Notes under the pieces: generated by a model
What the model was told of the DNA's origin: nothing
What the model saw: the letters and a program-made list of their open reading frames with translations, nothing else
Database searches by the model: none
Program-made: the position numbers and the translations under genes
Part shown: one piece after another, positions 8,311-17,869 of the stretch
Numbering within the stretch: position 1 is the stretch's first letter
Layout of the letters: each line of letters opens with the position of its first letter
Source of the DNA: Vibrio vulnificus NBRC 15645 = ATCC 27562
GTDB taxonomy: Bacteria; Pseudomonadota; Gammaproteobacteria; Enterobacterales; Vibrionaceae
Direction of reading: 5' to 3'
Assembly (NCBI RefSeq): GCF_002224265.1
Contig: NZ_CP012882.1
Coordinates: 1,364,001-1,428,000 of the forward strand
DNA: 64,000 bases

Positions 8311-8846
8311 GTTCGAGCTCCTATCATTTTTCTTAATGTATTGTCCTTGTCGACAAAGTGATGTTTTAAAGCGGCAAGTGCATGGAGTGCAGCAAGGCCG
8401 ATTAATGCCCAAGCAACATAAAAGTGAATCGCTCCCGCTATATCAGACTGATTAGCGAACAACTCACCGGCTGCTGGGACGGTAAACCAATTAAATACTT
8501 CTATTCCACGTCCATCAGACGTCGAAATTAAATAACCAGAGATAAACAGCACCATCAGTAATAAATAGATCGTGTGATGCGCTGCTTTTGCGGCGATGAC
8601 TTCGGCTTTTTTACCTTCGATGGCCGGTGATGGCTTCACCAACTTCCATACCAAACGAAACAAAGTCAAAGCGAGTAGCAAGACTCCGACAGATTTATGC
8701 CAGTTCGGTGCAATGCGATACCACTCACTGTAATACGACAAATCCACCATCCACAAACCGACGGCAAACATACCAACGATGACCGCAGCCGATACCCAAT
8801 GAATCAGCCGAGCAATGGCGTTGTACTGCGTCACATGATTTTCCAT
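8307..8846 (-). CDS. yceJ: cytochrome b561 family protein
   Basis: 179 residues, four membrane spans. Histidines expected to hold b-type haem are in ARLIHWVSA, NWHKSVGVLLL, KAAHHTIYLLL and ALHALAALKHHF. Proteins of this family move electrons in the inner membrane; the donor is unknown. The start at 8846 (MENHVTQYN) was chosen because the b561 domain begins directly after it and the longer frame adds only an unrelated stretch. First gene of the yceJ-yceI operon. Confidence 0.9.
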   Translation of the reverse strand: MENHVTQYNAIARLIHWVSAAVIVGMFAVGLWMVDLSYYSEWYRIAPNWHKSVGVLLLALTLFRLVWKLVKPSPAIEGKKAEVIAAKAAHHTIYLLLMVLFISGYLISTSDGRGIEVFNWFTVPAAGELFANQSDIAGAIHFYVAWALIGLAALHALAALKHHFVDKDNTLRKMIGART

Positions 8847-9207
8847 CGTTTTATCCAACCTTATAGACAATAGAGAATGAGAATAGGTAGCAGTACGCAA
8901 TATAACCTTTCCCCTACAAAGTGAGTAAGATTATTTACCAAGTTTTACAAACGAGCTACCTACGGCGGTGGAACAACTTGTTCGAAAAAATTGAAGGAAC
9001 TTTTCATTATTTGTTCTTCTTTGACCCATCTGCCCTTTTAGCGCCTTGTCTCAAATCAATTCAGTTATTGAAACAATCAGTCAGCATTAAGGAAGGTAAA
9101 AATATGATGTTTTGATCAAGAACTTGTAAGCGAATGTTAGTTGCCTGTTTTTAAACATGCTAACCTCAAAAACGTGATGACTGTTTCGATTTCTATAAGG
9201 ACATATC
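8847..9207. other. intergenic region between yceJ and the 210-residue hypothetical gene
   Basis: Divergent promoter region of about 360 bases, AT-rich. An imperfect hairpin (about 9136-9164, arms GTTA-GC-TGTTT and AAACA-GC-TAAC) lies 45 bases upstream of the next start. No confident gene, terminator or operator was found. Confidence 0.4.
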
Positions 9208-9840
9208 TTGCTACTCGACCTTGTGATTAAAAGCGTCAACAACTTTCAGGACGATTGTTTAAAACTGTGTGAAAAGCACTATCCCGCCGTACATAACCAA
9301 GGTATGAGTGAGCACCACTTAGGATTGGCTTTTGCGCGCCGTATGCAGAACACGTTTAAGCAATTTGCTCATGAAAGCGTGATTGAGCCGCTGGAAAAAG
9401 TGGATGTGGGCGAGTTGCCACACCAATACCGGGTAACATCAGAAATCGGCACGGTTTGGGTGTTATCTCACCATATGGTCAGTGCGGGCAAAACATGCCG
9501 AGACAATTTACTGGCCGATGTCACTGAATGGCAAAGTGAGTATGGGTTTGCAATACAACCCAATGATTTATTGTTCCTTATCGGTGATCACTGGATCAGC
9601 CGTAGTAAAACTAGCCGTGAACTTCTTTATTGGTGGATGGGTGAGCTACCGGACCAAATCAACGAGTACAGTGAACAAGGAATTTCGCTCTACACCAGTG
9701 ATTCACAGCTGACTCAATCATTGGAAAGCCGTTTCAACATTTCTCCTTGTTACCTAAAGTTTGGCCACCCGCTAAGGCGCTCAGGGAACAAACAGATGGT
9801 GCGTAAATATGTTCAATTTTACGCAGTACTCCAGTGGTAA
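9208..9840 (+). CDS. hypothetical protein, 210 residues
   Basis: The frame starts with TTG behind ATAAGGACATATC; no in-frame ATG is better placed. The protein is soluble, without a signal peptide or membrane span. Residues 1-60 are acidic and helical, the middle is rich in W and L (LLFLIGDHWISRSKTSRELLY), and the end is basic (FGHPLRRSGNKQMVRKYVQF). I do not recognise a family. It stands alone between two divergent or unrelated genes. It reads as a real gene from its length and composition; function cannot be given. Confidence 0.7.
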   Translation: MLLDLVIKSVNNFQDDCLKLCEKHYPAVHNQGMSEHHLGLAFARRMQNTFKQFAHESVIEPLEKVDVGELPHQYRVTSEIGTVWVLSHHMVSAGKTCRDNLLADVTEWQSEYGFAIQPNDLLFLIGDHWISRSKTSRELLYWWMGELPDQINEYSEQGISLYTSDSQLTQSLESRFNISPCYLKFGHPLRRSGNKQMVRKYVQFYAVLQW

Positions 9841-9990
9841 ATCGATCTAACTGCGCAAATTACCCCCAAGTTTTAACGCTTATGCAACACAAAATTTGAG
9901 CTGCTTCGACAATTATAAGTTTGGCATGCAACTTTACTTGATAAGCAAAACAAGCGCGGGTTAGATATTAACTTTAGAAGTATTAATTAG

Positions 9991-10019
9991 GGTCAGTTGA
10001 CCTAGAGGTTCATTGAACC
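9991..10019. repeat. two adjacent short palindromes upstream of the first EAL gene
   Basis: GGTCAGTTGACC (9991-10002) and GGTTCATTGAACC (10007-10019) lie four bases apart, about 120 bases before the EAL start. They could be operators or a structured leader. Confidence 0.5.
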
Positions 10020-10135
10020 AAAGTATGTGGCTGTGCATCCATTAGAAAGTTAGACAAAGATTTGACTCAGCACAGAACACTGTTTTTCGCATGGTAGGAA
10101 CAAGGAGCTGTTCTACCACTAATTCGAGCCGTAAG

Positions 10136-10939
10136 ATGAACACGTTAACTGCAGAGAAGCTGAACGAGTATATATTTTCTGAGCAGGGTGGACAGTTTGT
10201 TTCACGCTATAAGGAAATGACACTTCGAAGTGTTTTTCAGCCAATTTACAAAAAAGACCTGACTGTTGTGGGCCTTGAAGCACTGGTCCGAATCCAGTGT
10301 GATGACGGAAGTATTATCCGTCCCGACCATTTTTTTCATTCCGATGAGATCTCACCAATTGATAAGCTCAACGTTGAACGTTTGAGCCGCATCATGCACA
10401 TACGCAATTTTGCTCAATCCAGTTATCGAGATAAGAAACTCTTTCTCAATGTGTTACCGCATGCGGTTGAAAGACTGGCATTAGAAGAGCTGAGCTACCA
10501 TTTTTTGCTAAAAACCATTCGAGAAGTCGATCTTTGCCCAGAGCAAATTGTCATGGAACTGATTGAAATCAAAGTGAACTGTGAGCAAGAGCTTCAATGC
10601 GCGACTCGCTCTTTGAGTAAAAACGGCTTTTGGTGGGCCATTGACGACTTTGGCATTGCGGCCTCCACTCAGGAGCGCACACGCAATATACTGCCCAACA
10701 TCATTAAGCTTGACCGCTCTTTGCTTCAGCGCTACGAAGAAGGCGATACCAACTTGCTGTTATGCGCATTGGCTTTTGCCCGAGAAATGGAATCGCTAAC
10801 CGTGATTGAAGGGATTGAAACCGAGCAGCAGCTTAGCCTAATGAAATTGTTGAATCTGGATATGTACCAAGGTTACTTTTTGGCGATGCCGCAATCACTT
10901 GAAGAAGAACCCGCGTTTTCTTTGGCCTCCTTTGGCTAG
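10136..10939 (+). CDS. EAL-domain cyclic-di-GMP phosphodiesterase (first of two paralogues)
   Basis: 267 residues made of little more than one EAL domain. All key residues are visible: the signature in LEALVRIQ, N in LFLNVLP, E in VMELIEI, the DD pair in WAIDDFG, K in IIKLDRSLL, E in VIEGIET and Q in YQGYFLAMP. The enzyme is therefore likely active in breaking c-di-GMP to pGpG. No GGDEF or sensor domain is attached. The start at 10136 (MNTLTAEKL) is preferred by comparison with the paralogue at 38410; the ribosome binding site is weak. Another ATG at 10091 lacks a site. Confidence 0.88.
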   Translation: MNTLTAEKLNEYIFSEQGGQFVSRYKEMTLRSVFQPIYKKDLTVVGLEALVRIQCDDGSIIRPDHFFHSDEISPIDKLNVERLSRIMHIRNFAQSSYRDKKLFLNVLPHAVERLALEELSYHFLLKTIREVDLCPEQIVMELIEIKVNCEQELQCATRSLSKNGFWWAIDDFGIAASTQERTRNILPNIIKLDRSLLQRYEEGDTNLLLCALAFAREMESLTVIEGIETEQQLSLMKLLNLDMYQGYFLAMPQSLEEEPAFSLASFG

Positions 10940-10954
10940 GGCTAGTAATAAAAC

Positions 10955-10983
10955 AGGTCGGAATGGTGTGCCCGTTCCGACCT
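10955..10983. terminator. bidirectional terminator between the EAL gene and rhlE
   Basis: Nine-base-pair stem AGGTCGGAA/TTCCGACCT with an eleven-base loop between two convergent genes. U-rich tails on both sides are modest. Confidence 0.7.
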
Positions 10984-11039
10984 AACTCTTTGTTCTCTAA
11001 CTTTTGTGCTTTAACTTAAGCGGTGAGCCCGAACGGTAA

Positions 11040-12296
11040 TCAGCGCTTTTTACCACGGCCTTGGTGAATTTTTAACTTTTGCTTAAGCTTACGTTTCTCT
11101 GCTGAACGACTGGTACGCTTGCTAGAAGTATCTTCAACGTAGTTCTCTTTTTCACTGGGCTCAAATCCCGCTAACCATTCTTGCGGTAAACGGGTATCCA
11201 GAAGATTTTCAATCGCTTGCAGCAAGTATTCTTCATCTCGTGACATAAACGACACTGCGAGACCCGTTTGCCCTGCTCTCCCCGTTCGGCCGATTCGGTG
11301 CACGTAATCTTCCGCCTTATAAGGCATATCGAAGTTTACGACTTGCTCTAGCTGCGCAATATCCAAACCGCGCGCGGCGACATCGGTGGCGATTAACGCG
11401 CGTACTTTACCCGATTTAAAATCATCCAGTGCTTTCTGACGTGCACCTTGCGATTTATCGCCATTGATGGACGCAGCCTTGATGCCATCGAGCTTTAGTT
11501 CATTCACCAAAGCATCGCTGCCTTGTTTAGTTTTGGTAAACACCAACACTTGCTGCCAATTACGAGAGCCAATGAGATACGCCAACAACTCACTTTTGCG
11601 TTTTTTGTCGACCGGATACACCATCTGCTTAACGGTGTCGGCGGTGCTGTTGGCCGCGGCAACCTGAACTTCGACAGGCTCTTTCATTAAACGATAAGCC
11701 AGTGCTTTAACACGCGTTTCAAACGTAGCGGAAAACAGCAGCGTTTGACGCTCTTCAGGCATTCTTTTCATAATGCGCTGAATGTCGGGCAAAAAGCCCA
11801 TATCCAACATGCGATCGGCTTCGTCTAACACCAGTATTTGCAACTGGTTCAATGAGGTTTTCTTGGTAAAAAGATGATCCAATAGACGCCCAGGCGTCGC
11901 AATGAGGATATCAACACCTTTCGCCAATTGTTCTTGTTGAACACGGATGCTGGTTCCACCGTATACAGTAACGATTGCCAAATCAGTATGTTGCGCATAC
12001 TGTTTCAAATTATCGAACACTTGCTGCGCCAGCTCTCGAGTTGGCGCTAAGATCAGTGCTCTAGGATGTTTGGGTGCCGTTTCTTCTCGCAACTGTTGTG
12101 ACAACATTTGGATCAGAGGCAAGCCATAAGCGGCGGTTTTTCCTGTTCCTGTTTGAGCAGCAGCCAGCACATCTCTACCTTGCAAAAGATGCGGAATCGC
12201 TTGCTGTTGAATCGGTGTTGGTGTGTTAAATCCTAGCTGAGAAAGATGATCGCTTAACGAAGAGTCAAGTCCAAGCTCAATGAAAGTATTTGTCAT
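11040..12296 (-). CDS. rhlE: ATP-dependent RNA helicase, RhlE type
   Basis: 418 residues. All DEAD-box motifs are present in order: TPTPIQQQAIP (Q), AAQTGTGKTA (I), PTRELAQQV (Ia), ATPGRLLD (Ib), LVLDEADRM (II), LLFSATF (III), LVFTKTKQGSDAL (IV), IATDVAARGLDI (V) and HRIGRTGRAG (VI). The basic tail (RKLKQKLKIHQGRGKKR) suits RNA binding. RhlE helicases act in ribosome assembly and RNA turnover. The ATG at 12296 is preferred, with GGGGG upstream, over an in-frame TTG four codons earlier. Confidence 0.92.
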   Translation of the reverse strand: MTNTFIELGLDSSLSDHLSQLGFNTPTPIQQQAIPHLLQGRDVLAAAQTGTGKTAAYGLPLIQMLSQQLREETAPKHPRALILAPTRELAQQVFDNLKQYAQHTDLAIVTVYGGTSIRVQQEQLAKGVDILIATPGRLLDHLFTKKTSLNQLQILVLDEADRMLDMGFLPDIQRIMKRMPEERQTLLFSATFETRVKALAYRLMKEPVEVQVAAANSTADTVKQMVYPVDKKRKSELLAYLIGSRNWQQVLVFTKTKQGSDALVNELKLDGIKAASINGDKSQGARQKALDDFKSGKVRALIATDVAARGLDIAQLEQVVNFDMPYKAEDYVHRIGRTGRAGQTGLAVSFMSRDEEYLLQAIENLLDTRLPQEWLAGFEPSEKENYVEDTSSKRTSRSAEKRKLKQKLKIHQGRGKKR

Positions 12297-12351
12297 TACG
12301 GCCCCCAAAAAATGAGCGCGGATTGTAGCAGAGGCAGATAAATATCTCTAT

Positions 12352-12945
12352 CTACAAGCCAAACTCTTTCTGTTGGTTGCAGCTAAATTGTAATGTGTCG
12401 GCATAAAGCGTTTCGAAGGCGCTCGAAAACCGCTCATATTCGTCTTGTAATGTGGCATGACATTCAAAGAGTGGCGACAATCTTGGTCGACGCTGTGACA
12501 TTCTGTGCAGAGCAAACTCGATATTGTCCATCTCACGATATGACTGCAACCACTTTCCTTGCCACATGCGCTGATTCAACAGCAAAAAAGAGGGTGGCAG
12601 ATCTTTGGTGTCGTGTTTGGCCACTTCTCGTTGCGCATAATGCACAAATGAATCTAAAGAGATATCGCTGTATCGATGCCAATGCATCGCAAGGCAATGA
12701 TCCCAAAACATGTCTAAAGCGATTAATGCAAAACGTCGCTGTGCTTCTGGGAAACGTTTTTTGCACGCTTGCACGATACCGTGTGTATCAACAAACTTAT
12801 CGACGGCGCGATGCAGACGAATCCCTTGCACAATTTCCGATGAATATTGTTTGCTTGGGTCACCCTTGGCGAAGTCGCCCAGTAAGTTGCCTAACATGTC
12901 ACTGTTGGCAACATCCGCTAAATGTAGGTGGGCAAGGTAGTTCAT
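12352..12945 (-). CDS. acpH: acyl carrier protein phosphodiesterase
   Basis: 197 residues, matching AcpH (DUF479) in length. The N-terminus NYLAHLHLADVANSDMLGNL followed by LGDFAKGD and GIRLHRAVDKFVDTH is diagnostic, with the H and D residues expected for a metal-dependent HD-like hydrolase. The enzyme removes 4'-phosphopantetheine from holo-ACP. It precedes rhlE on the same strand by 55 bases and follows a 39-codon gene by 20 bases. Confidence 0.93.
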   Translation of the reverse strand: MNYLAHLHLADVANSDMLGNLLGDFAKGDPSKQYSSEIVQGIRLHRAVDKFVDTHGIVQACKKRFPEAQRRFALIALDMFWDHCLAMHWHRYSDISLDSFVHYAQREVAKHDTKDLPPSFLLLNQRMWQGKWLQSYREMDNIEFALHRMSQRRPRLSPLFECHATLQDEYERFSSAFETLYADTLQFSCNQQKEFGL

Positions 12946-12965
12946 TATTGTGTGTCAGGGGGGGA

Positions 12966-13085
12966 TCAACAGGCATCGCTGTCTGCGTCATTCTCTTCAT
13001 TTGGGTATTGCGACAAATCGATTCCAATTTCCATCGCGTCCAGCCACTCTAGTGTCTCATCATTTTTCAGTTCAAATTCTGACAT
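12966..13085 (-). CDS. 39-residue acidic small protein
   Basis: ATG (complement of 13083-13085) stands five bases after a clear AAGGAG site. The product begins MSEFELKNDETLEWLDAMEI and ends in NEENDADSDAC, very acidic with no membrane span. It is 20 bases upstream of acpH on the same strand, so probably first in that transcript. Family unknown. The good ribosome binding site and the coding pattern favour a real gene. Confidence 0.65.
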   Translation of the reverse strand: MSEFELKNDETLEWLDAMEIGIDLSQYPNEENDADSDAC

Positions 13086-13298
13086 GACCACTCCTTAGTA
13101 TGTGTGGGGAAATAGTGTGTAACAGGTTGCATCGTGCAAACCTTCTTTATACATCCTGTTATATGTGGTTATACCGTACCGATCACAATATTAAAATGTT
13201 ACATATCATTAATTGCATACAACCTTGAGCTTCCTCTCATAAAATCTTTCCGTATCACTATAACTTTAGCGACGAATTGATCTCAATATGGAGCAGAT

Positions 13299-14732
13299 AT
13301 GAGAGAAGTTGAATTTAGGACCATCGACCGCTTGTTTATCAAAATGTCGATCAATGACAAAATCTGGGTCATCGTCACCCTGTTTACCCTCGCCCTATCC
13401 TGTGTTTCAGGTGCCCGTTATGTTAACCAACTAGAACAGATAGAGGTGCAGGCTAAAATCGCCGCGCAAAGCCGCTTACAAGGGATCGTCAGCCATCCCA
13501 ACAGTGAAGCCATTTTGGCCACCAGTGGTGTATCTAAAGCCGCAAGTGCAACTGATGCAAAATACAAAGATGGCATGACTACCGTGTCATTAAAAGGAGC
13601 CGATGGCCAGTTTTATCAGCTCACTGCGAATACGAAACAATCTGATGACAAGGCTAGATCCTCCGCCCTAACCACCTTTTTGCTAAGCTATTTGTGGCTC
13701 GCTCCTTTCGGTTTGTTTTGTTATTGGGTCGCAACTTTCCTTGGTGGCGCACTGTGGGTTCTCTACACCACTACACAGAAAATTGGTGAGGGCGATTTAA
13801 CCTCTCGTCTTGGCTTCCATCCGGGTCGTGATGAATTTGGTACCATTGGCTGTGCGCTAGACAAAGCCATGGACACTCTGACCGATCTAGTAAAAAGCGT
13901 CAAAGAGAATGCAAATACGATGGGCGAAACCAGTGCTTCATTTGAAAAAGAGATGAAGCTCAGCGAAACGCAAATCCAAAATCAGTATTCCTCATTAGAC
14001 TCAGTGGCTACCGCTATGGAGCAAATGACCGCTTCAGCCAAAGAAGTCTCTTCGATTTCTCAGCAAGCGACGCATCAAACAGAACGCGATACCCATCATA
14101 TTGAAGGTAGTCATAAACGCGTTGTGTCCGCGATTGCAGAGATTGATAAGCTTTCTAGCTACATTGAGCGAGCATCGACATCAGTATCCACGTTGAATGA
14201 CAACACGACGCAAATCAATGATGTAATCACCACCATCAATGCCATCTCTGAACAAACAAACCTGCTGGCACTTAACGCCGCGATTGAAGCGGCACGAGCG
14301 GGCGAACAAGGGCGTGGCTTCGCTGTAGTGGCCGACGAAGTTCGAACCTTGGCCAGCCGCACTCAGGCGGCCACTGTTGAAATTCAAGCCATGATAGAGA
14401 AGCTGCAAACAGAGAGTCAAAACATCGCTTCGATTACCGCCCAAACGGTCAGCCAAGCGAAAACCAGCAGTGATTTGATTGCAGAAATTGGTACGGACGT
14501 CAAATCGATTGCTGACTCAGCGAAAGTACTGATGGACATGAGTATTCAAATCTCCACCTCTGCTGAAGAGCAAAGTGCGGTCGCTAACGACATTGCCTCA
14601 GAGCTCAGTGATATTCGCAGCCAATCAAATACGATACGCAACGTTGCGCAGCAGTCGTCATCAGGAGTGGCGAATCTTACCAAGGCCACTGTCTCACTGT
14701 CACAAATCCTTAAACAATATCGTACACAATGA
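13299..14732 (+). CDS. methyl-accepting chemotaxis protein
   Basis: 477 residues. Span one covers about residues 22-41 and span two about 126-155; between them is a small periplasmic sensor of roughly 85 residues. A HAMP segment follows ([12 protein letters not shown] near 164). The cytoplasmic part is a standard signalling hairpin with the conserved tip [20 protein letters not shown] and [14 protein letters not shown]. It passes ligand state to CheA/CheW. There is no C-terminal CheR/CheB tether pentapeptide. The ligand cannot be predicted. Monocistronic, closed by the terminator at 14734. Confidence 0.95.
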   Translation: MREVEFRTIDRLFIKMSINDKIWVIVTLFTLALSCVSGARYVNQLEQIEVQAKIAAQSRLQGIVSHPNSEAILATSGVSKAASATDAKYKDGMTTVSLKGADGQFYQLTANTKQSDDKARSSALTTFLLSYLWLAPFGLFCYWVATFLGGALWVLYTTTQKIGEGDLTSRLGFHPGRDEFGTIGCALDKAMDTLTDLVKSVKENANTMGETSASFEKEMKLSETQIQNQYSSLDSVATAMEQMTASAKEVSSISQQATHQTERDTHHIEGSHKRVVSAIAEIDKLSSYIERASTSVSTLNDNTTQINDVITTINAISEQTNLLALNAAIEAARAGEQGRGFAVVADEVRTLASRTQAATVEIQAMIEKLQTESQNIASITAQTVSQAKTSSDLIAEIGTDVKSIADSAKVLMDMSIQISTSAEEQSAVANDIASELSDIRSQSNTIRNVAQQSSSGVANLTKATVSLSQILKQYRTQ

Positions 14733-14733
14733 C

Positions 14734-14757
14734 AAAAGCTCCTTCGGGAGCTTTTTT
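14734..14757 (+). terminator. terminator of the chemoreceptor gene
   Basis: Stem AAAAGCTCC/GGAGCTTTT with a TTCG tetraloop followed by a T run, two bases past the stop codon. Confidence 0.93.
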
Positions 14758-14996
14758 AATATCCGTGAGTTGCTTTATTCGTTTTGGGTCATATTTGTTT
14801 ACGCCTTCTTTCTTATTGGGAATAAGCATTCAATTTCATTTTCGGCTCAAGAAACAAATTGCAATGAAAATATCTAACTTCTCATACAATACTGGGATAT
14901 CACTCTCAAGAACTTGTTTATTAGAGTGAAAAAATGCCCTGTTATTAAACATTTCGCTATTCTAATAGGGCCTATTTTGCTGCTGGTGATTAAAAA

Positions 14997-15212
14997 ATGA
15001 ATACTTATAAATATATCGACGTAAACGAAAATACCGTATGCCCACTTTGTCAACACGACGAGTACTTCATCTCTGGAGACGGGGAAAAGTTCACATGTGC
15101 GTCATGCGGTTTCCATACAAAGAACTTCAGCGCCATTCGTTGTCTCCAAATGGCACCTATCTATCAAAATCGACCTGCTTACGTACATTCCATCAGTAAC
15201 AGTTGTCACTAA
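14997..15212 (+). CDS. small zinc-ribbon-like protein, 71 residues
   Basis: Two cysteine pairs, VCPLCQHDEYF and FTCASCGFHTK, are spaced as in a zinc ribbon (CxxC...CxxC, 18 residues between the pairs). The rest is short and polar (NFSAIRCLQMAPIYQNRPAY). There is no membrane span. The ribosome binding site is weak (GGTG). The stop codon overlaps the convergent HAD gene by four bases. Small zinc-ribbon proteins often bind nucleic acid or act as adaptors, but no specific role can be given. Confidence 0.6.
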   Translation: MNTYKYIDVNENTVCPLCQHDEYFISGDGEKFTCASCGFHTKNFSAIRCLQMAPIYQNRPAYVHSISNSCH

Positions 15213-15877
15213 TTTGATTCTTGGCGAATAATCTCAATCAGTTCTTCCAAATGCCCGATCTGTCTGACTCGGGCATCTGTTGTTTGGTTAATGTCATAAC
15301 CGTTAAATAACTGAAACGTCCTCATACCTGCATTAATACCGGCTTCCACCCCTTTTGGCGTATCGTCGACATAGATACACTCATCCGCTGCAAACCCCAT
15401 GTGGAACGCACTGTACATCAAAAGATCAGGATCGGGTTTCCACGCATTCGCTTCAAACGCCGAATACATTTTCCCTTCAAACCGTTCTAACAAACCCGTC
15501 AGCCTTAAAGAGAGCGCAATCTTGTCTTTCGGGCCATTCGACGCGACGCAATATTCAATTTTTTCCCGTTCGAGAAAATCGAGCAAGTTTTCTGCCCCAG
15601 GCATCACTTGCAACTTCTCGTTAAACAAATGGTTTAACTCATTACGATAAGCAGGCTCTAGTAAATCCAACGATATATCGAGCTCAGCCAATGCCATTGC
15701 ATCGGAAAGTACGTCAGCCAGTTTCCCACCTCGAAACTGAGCAAGGCATTGTTCTAAGGAAATATGAGAGCCGAATTTTTCAAAGACATTCACGAGAGCA
15801 TGGCAGCACAGTTTTTCACTGTCGACCAAGGTTCCGTCGCAGTCGAAAATGACGCATTTTATTTTTGTTTTTATCAT
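15209..15877 (-). CDS. HAD-superfamily phosphatase (YieH-like)
   Basis: 222 residues. HAD motifs: VIFDCDGTLVDSE with both catalytic aspartates, YCVASNGPKDK (motif II), WKPDPDLLMY with the lysine (motif III), and IYVDDTPKGVEAG (motif IV). A helical cap lies between motifs I and II. It resembles E. coli YieH, a 6-phosphogluconate phosphatase, over the full length, so a small phosphorylated sugar or acid is the likely substrate. The start at 15877 has GGGG seven bases upstream; a nearby ATG at 15883 is possible. Confidence 0.87.
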   Translation of the reverse strand: MIKTKIKCVIFDCDGTLVDSEKLCCHALVNVFEKFGSHISLEQCLAQFRGGKLADVLSDAMALAELDISLDLLEPAYRNELNHLFNEKLQVMPGAENLLDFLEREKIEYCVASNGPKDKIALSLRLTGLLERFEGKMYSAFEANAWKPDPDLLMYSAFHMGFAADECIYVDDTPKGVEAGINAGMRTFQLFNGYDINQTTDARVRQIGHLEELIEIIRQESN

Positions 15878-16033
15878 TCGCATTCCCCAGTTTATAGAAA
15901 TCAGCGTGAACGAAGGGCGTTCACTTAAATCCCCTTTACTATATGAAGCAAAGTGCTCAGAAAACCGGAGTTCTCCGACAAAAATCATAATCTATGCCGG
16001 AGAATGATCATAAATGCGCAGAGTGTAGCGAAT

Positions 16034-17809
16034 TTAGCTCGCCTGCTTGAATTCATTAAGATTATCTGGATAACAGTTTCGAATCTCGACAAATTGGTCG
16101 ATGTTGTTGAGTAGCAAATCCGTTAAGTACGGATCAAACTGCTTACCTTTCTGCTGTTCAAAGAAGTCGATCACTCGATGAATGTCCCAAGCCGCTTTAT
16201 AGCAACGCTCACTAAGTAATGCGTCAAACACATCGGCAATGGCTGTAACCCTTGAGAAAACATGAATTTCATCTTCTTTTAGCCGATATGGGTAGCCGTG
16301 GCCATCCCAGTGCTCATGATGCTGTAACGCGACCAATGCGGCCAATTTCATGATCTTGGCTTTGTTGTTATTAAGGAGGCGATGACCCACTTCACAATGG
16401 GTCTGGATCACTTCTCGCTCTTCTAGGCTAAGTTTACCGGGCTTGTCCAGTATGGCTTCAGGAATAGCAATTTTGCCGACATCGTGCATCGGACTAATGA
16501 TTTCTAGCATCTCCAACTCACGGTGGCTCAATCCGCATAAACGCCCTAACCCAACGGATAATTGCGCGACACGTTTAACATGGTTACCCGTTTCTCCAGA
16601 ACGTGTTTCAATGGCTTCACCTAGCACATGAATCATCTCTTTTTGCACCGCTAATGTTCTTCTCTGCAGAGCAACAATTTTGCGATTTTTCAAGTTAATC
16701 AATTTTTTCTGCTGAATCGTCATGTACTGCATGGCGATCACCATAGACAACGACAAAATAATTACACCCGCAACCAGCAATACCTGCCGATGCTTCACCA
16801 AATAAGAAATGGGCTCATTCAATAACGTTGCGTTAGACGGTAACTTATCTAAATCGATGTCGTATTTGTCTAGTGCGTTGAAATCAAAGACAAGTGAGGA
16901 TGGCCTTTCATCCATCATCGCCTCTGGCAAGGTATAGCCCATTTGCTCTGCCAGCATCAACATGCCCTGATAGCCAAATTTCTCTGAACTATTAACGTAG
17001 CCGCCGACAATGCCAGGCTGCCCAAGATAGAGATCCCACAGAACAAAAACCGGTGCTCGGCTACTTTCGCCTACTGCGTTCGAGATTTTTTTGTAGGAAT
17101 GAAATACGCCAGAACTCAGCTCTGTGTTGTAGTGCGTGAGTAACACCGCATCATCCGGATCAATCTGAGCTAAAAATTGGCAGGCTTCGCTGAGCGATTT
17201 ATCTGAGATGTCGACAAGTTCAATGTTTGCGTGCTGACGCATCGAATGATTCAGGTCGGCGCGAATCAGATCGGAGGTAATACTTTTGTCCGCAAGATAA
17301 TAGAGCTTTTGAATGTTGGGGCGAAGGGCTTCAATCAGAGCGAGGTTTTCATCTAGCAAGTCTTTTTCATAAATGACTTGGAAGTTGTGTTTACTCGATT
17401 GGCTTTGCCACTGTGTATCATTGATCGCGACGGCAACGACGGGATACTGTGTGAGCTGCTGTGAAAAGTACGTCTGTGCAAAGCGCAGTGCGTTATCATC
17501 GGTGACCAGCACTCCATCCCAATGATAACCGCGATATTTCGCGATCATATACTCGGCGGTCTTTTGTAAGTAGTCCGCCGAAGAGATTCGTTTGGTGTCG
17601 AGATACTCAACAGATAGACGGACATCGCCGTCAATACTGTCAATGGCTTTCTCAATGCCTCTCTGCATCTCTTGAGTCCATTGATAAGAAGCATCGTAGG
17701 AATGGAGAATGAGCACTTGGCGCGTTTGCCATTGTGTCGAAGCGAATGCGGAATTCATCAGCAGCACAACAACGGACATCAAAATAAGCCTAAGCGTTCT
17801 CATATGCAT
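16034..17809 (-). CDS. HD-GYP cyclic-di-GMP phosphodiesterase with a periplasmic binding-protein sensor
   Basis: 591 residues. Signal or anchor sequence in 1-23 (LILMSVVVLLMNSAFA), then about 300 periplasmic residues resembling ABC_sub_bind proteins (VLILHSYDASYQWTQEMQRG, LWDLYLGQPGIVGGYV). One span follows near 344-363 (LVAGVIILSLSMVIAM), then an HD-GYP domain with MHDVGKIAIPE, HCEVGHRLL and HHEHWDGHGYP. The HD and GYP residues are complete, so it is likely active against c-di-GMP in response to a periplasmic ligand. Two start codons two codons apart (17809, 17803) cannot be separated. Confidence 0.9.
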   Translation of the reverse strand: MHMRTLRLILMSVVVLLMNSAFASTQWQTRQVLILHSYDASYQWTQEMQRGIEKAIDSIDGDVRLSVEYLDTKRISSADYLQKTAEYMIAKYRGYHWDGVLVTDDNALRFAQTYFSQQLTQYPVVAVAINDTQWQSQSSKHNFQVIYEKDLLDENLALIEALRPNIQKLYYLADKSITSDLIRADLNHSMRQHANIELVDISDKSLSEACQFLAQIDPDDAVLLTHYNTELSSGVFHSYKKISNAVGESSRAPVFVLWDLYLGQPGIVGGYVNSSEKFGYQGMLMLAEQMGYTLPEAMMDERPSSLVFDFNALDKYDIDLDKLPSNATLLNEPISYLVKHRQVLLVAGVIILSLSMVIAMQYMTIQQKKLINLKNRKIVALQRRTLAVQKEMIHVLGEAIETRSGETGNHVKRVAQLSVGLGRLCGLSHRELEMLEIISPMHDVGKIAIPEAILDKPGKLSLEEREVIQTHCEVGHRLLNNNKAKIMKLAALVALQHHEHWDGHGYPYRLKEDEIHVFSRVTAIADVFDALLSERCYKAAWDIHRVIDFFEQQKGKQFDPYLTDLLLNNIDQFVEIRNCYPDNLNEFKQAS

Positions 17810-17869
17810 CCCAAGTAATAAATGGTGGGGATATGATAGTGGCTGATTAGGAACTTATTACGACATTGA

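Noticed and set aside
8921..9115. 64-codon plus-strand frame in the yceJ/hypothetical gap
   Set aside because: No ribosome binding site and no protein-like pattern; the region reads as promoter DNA.
12393..13052. Long plus-strand frame opposite acpH
   Set aside because: It covers acpH and the 39-codon gene in antisense, has no ribosome binding site and looks non-protein-like.
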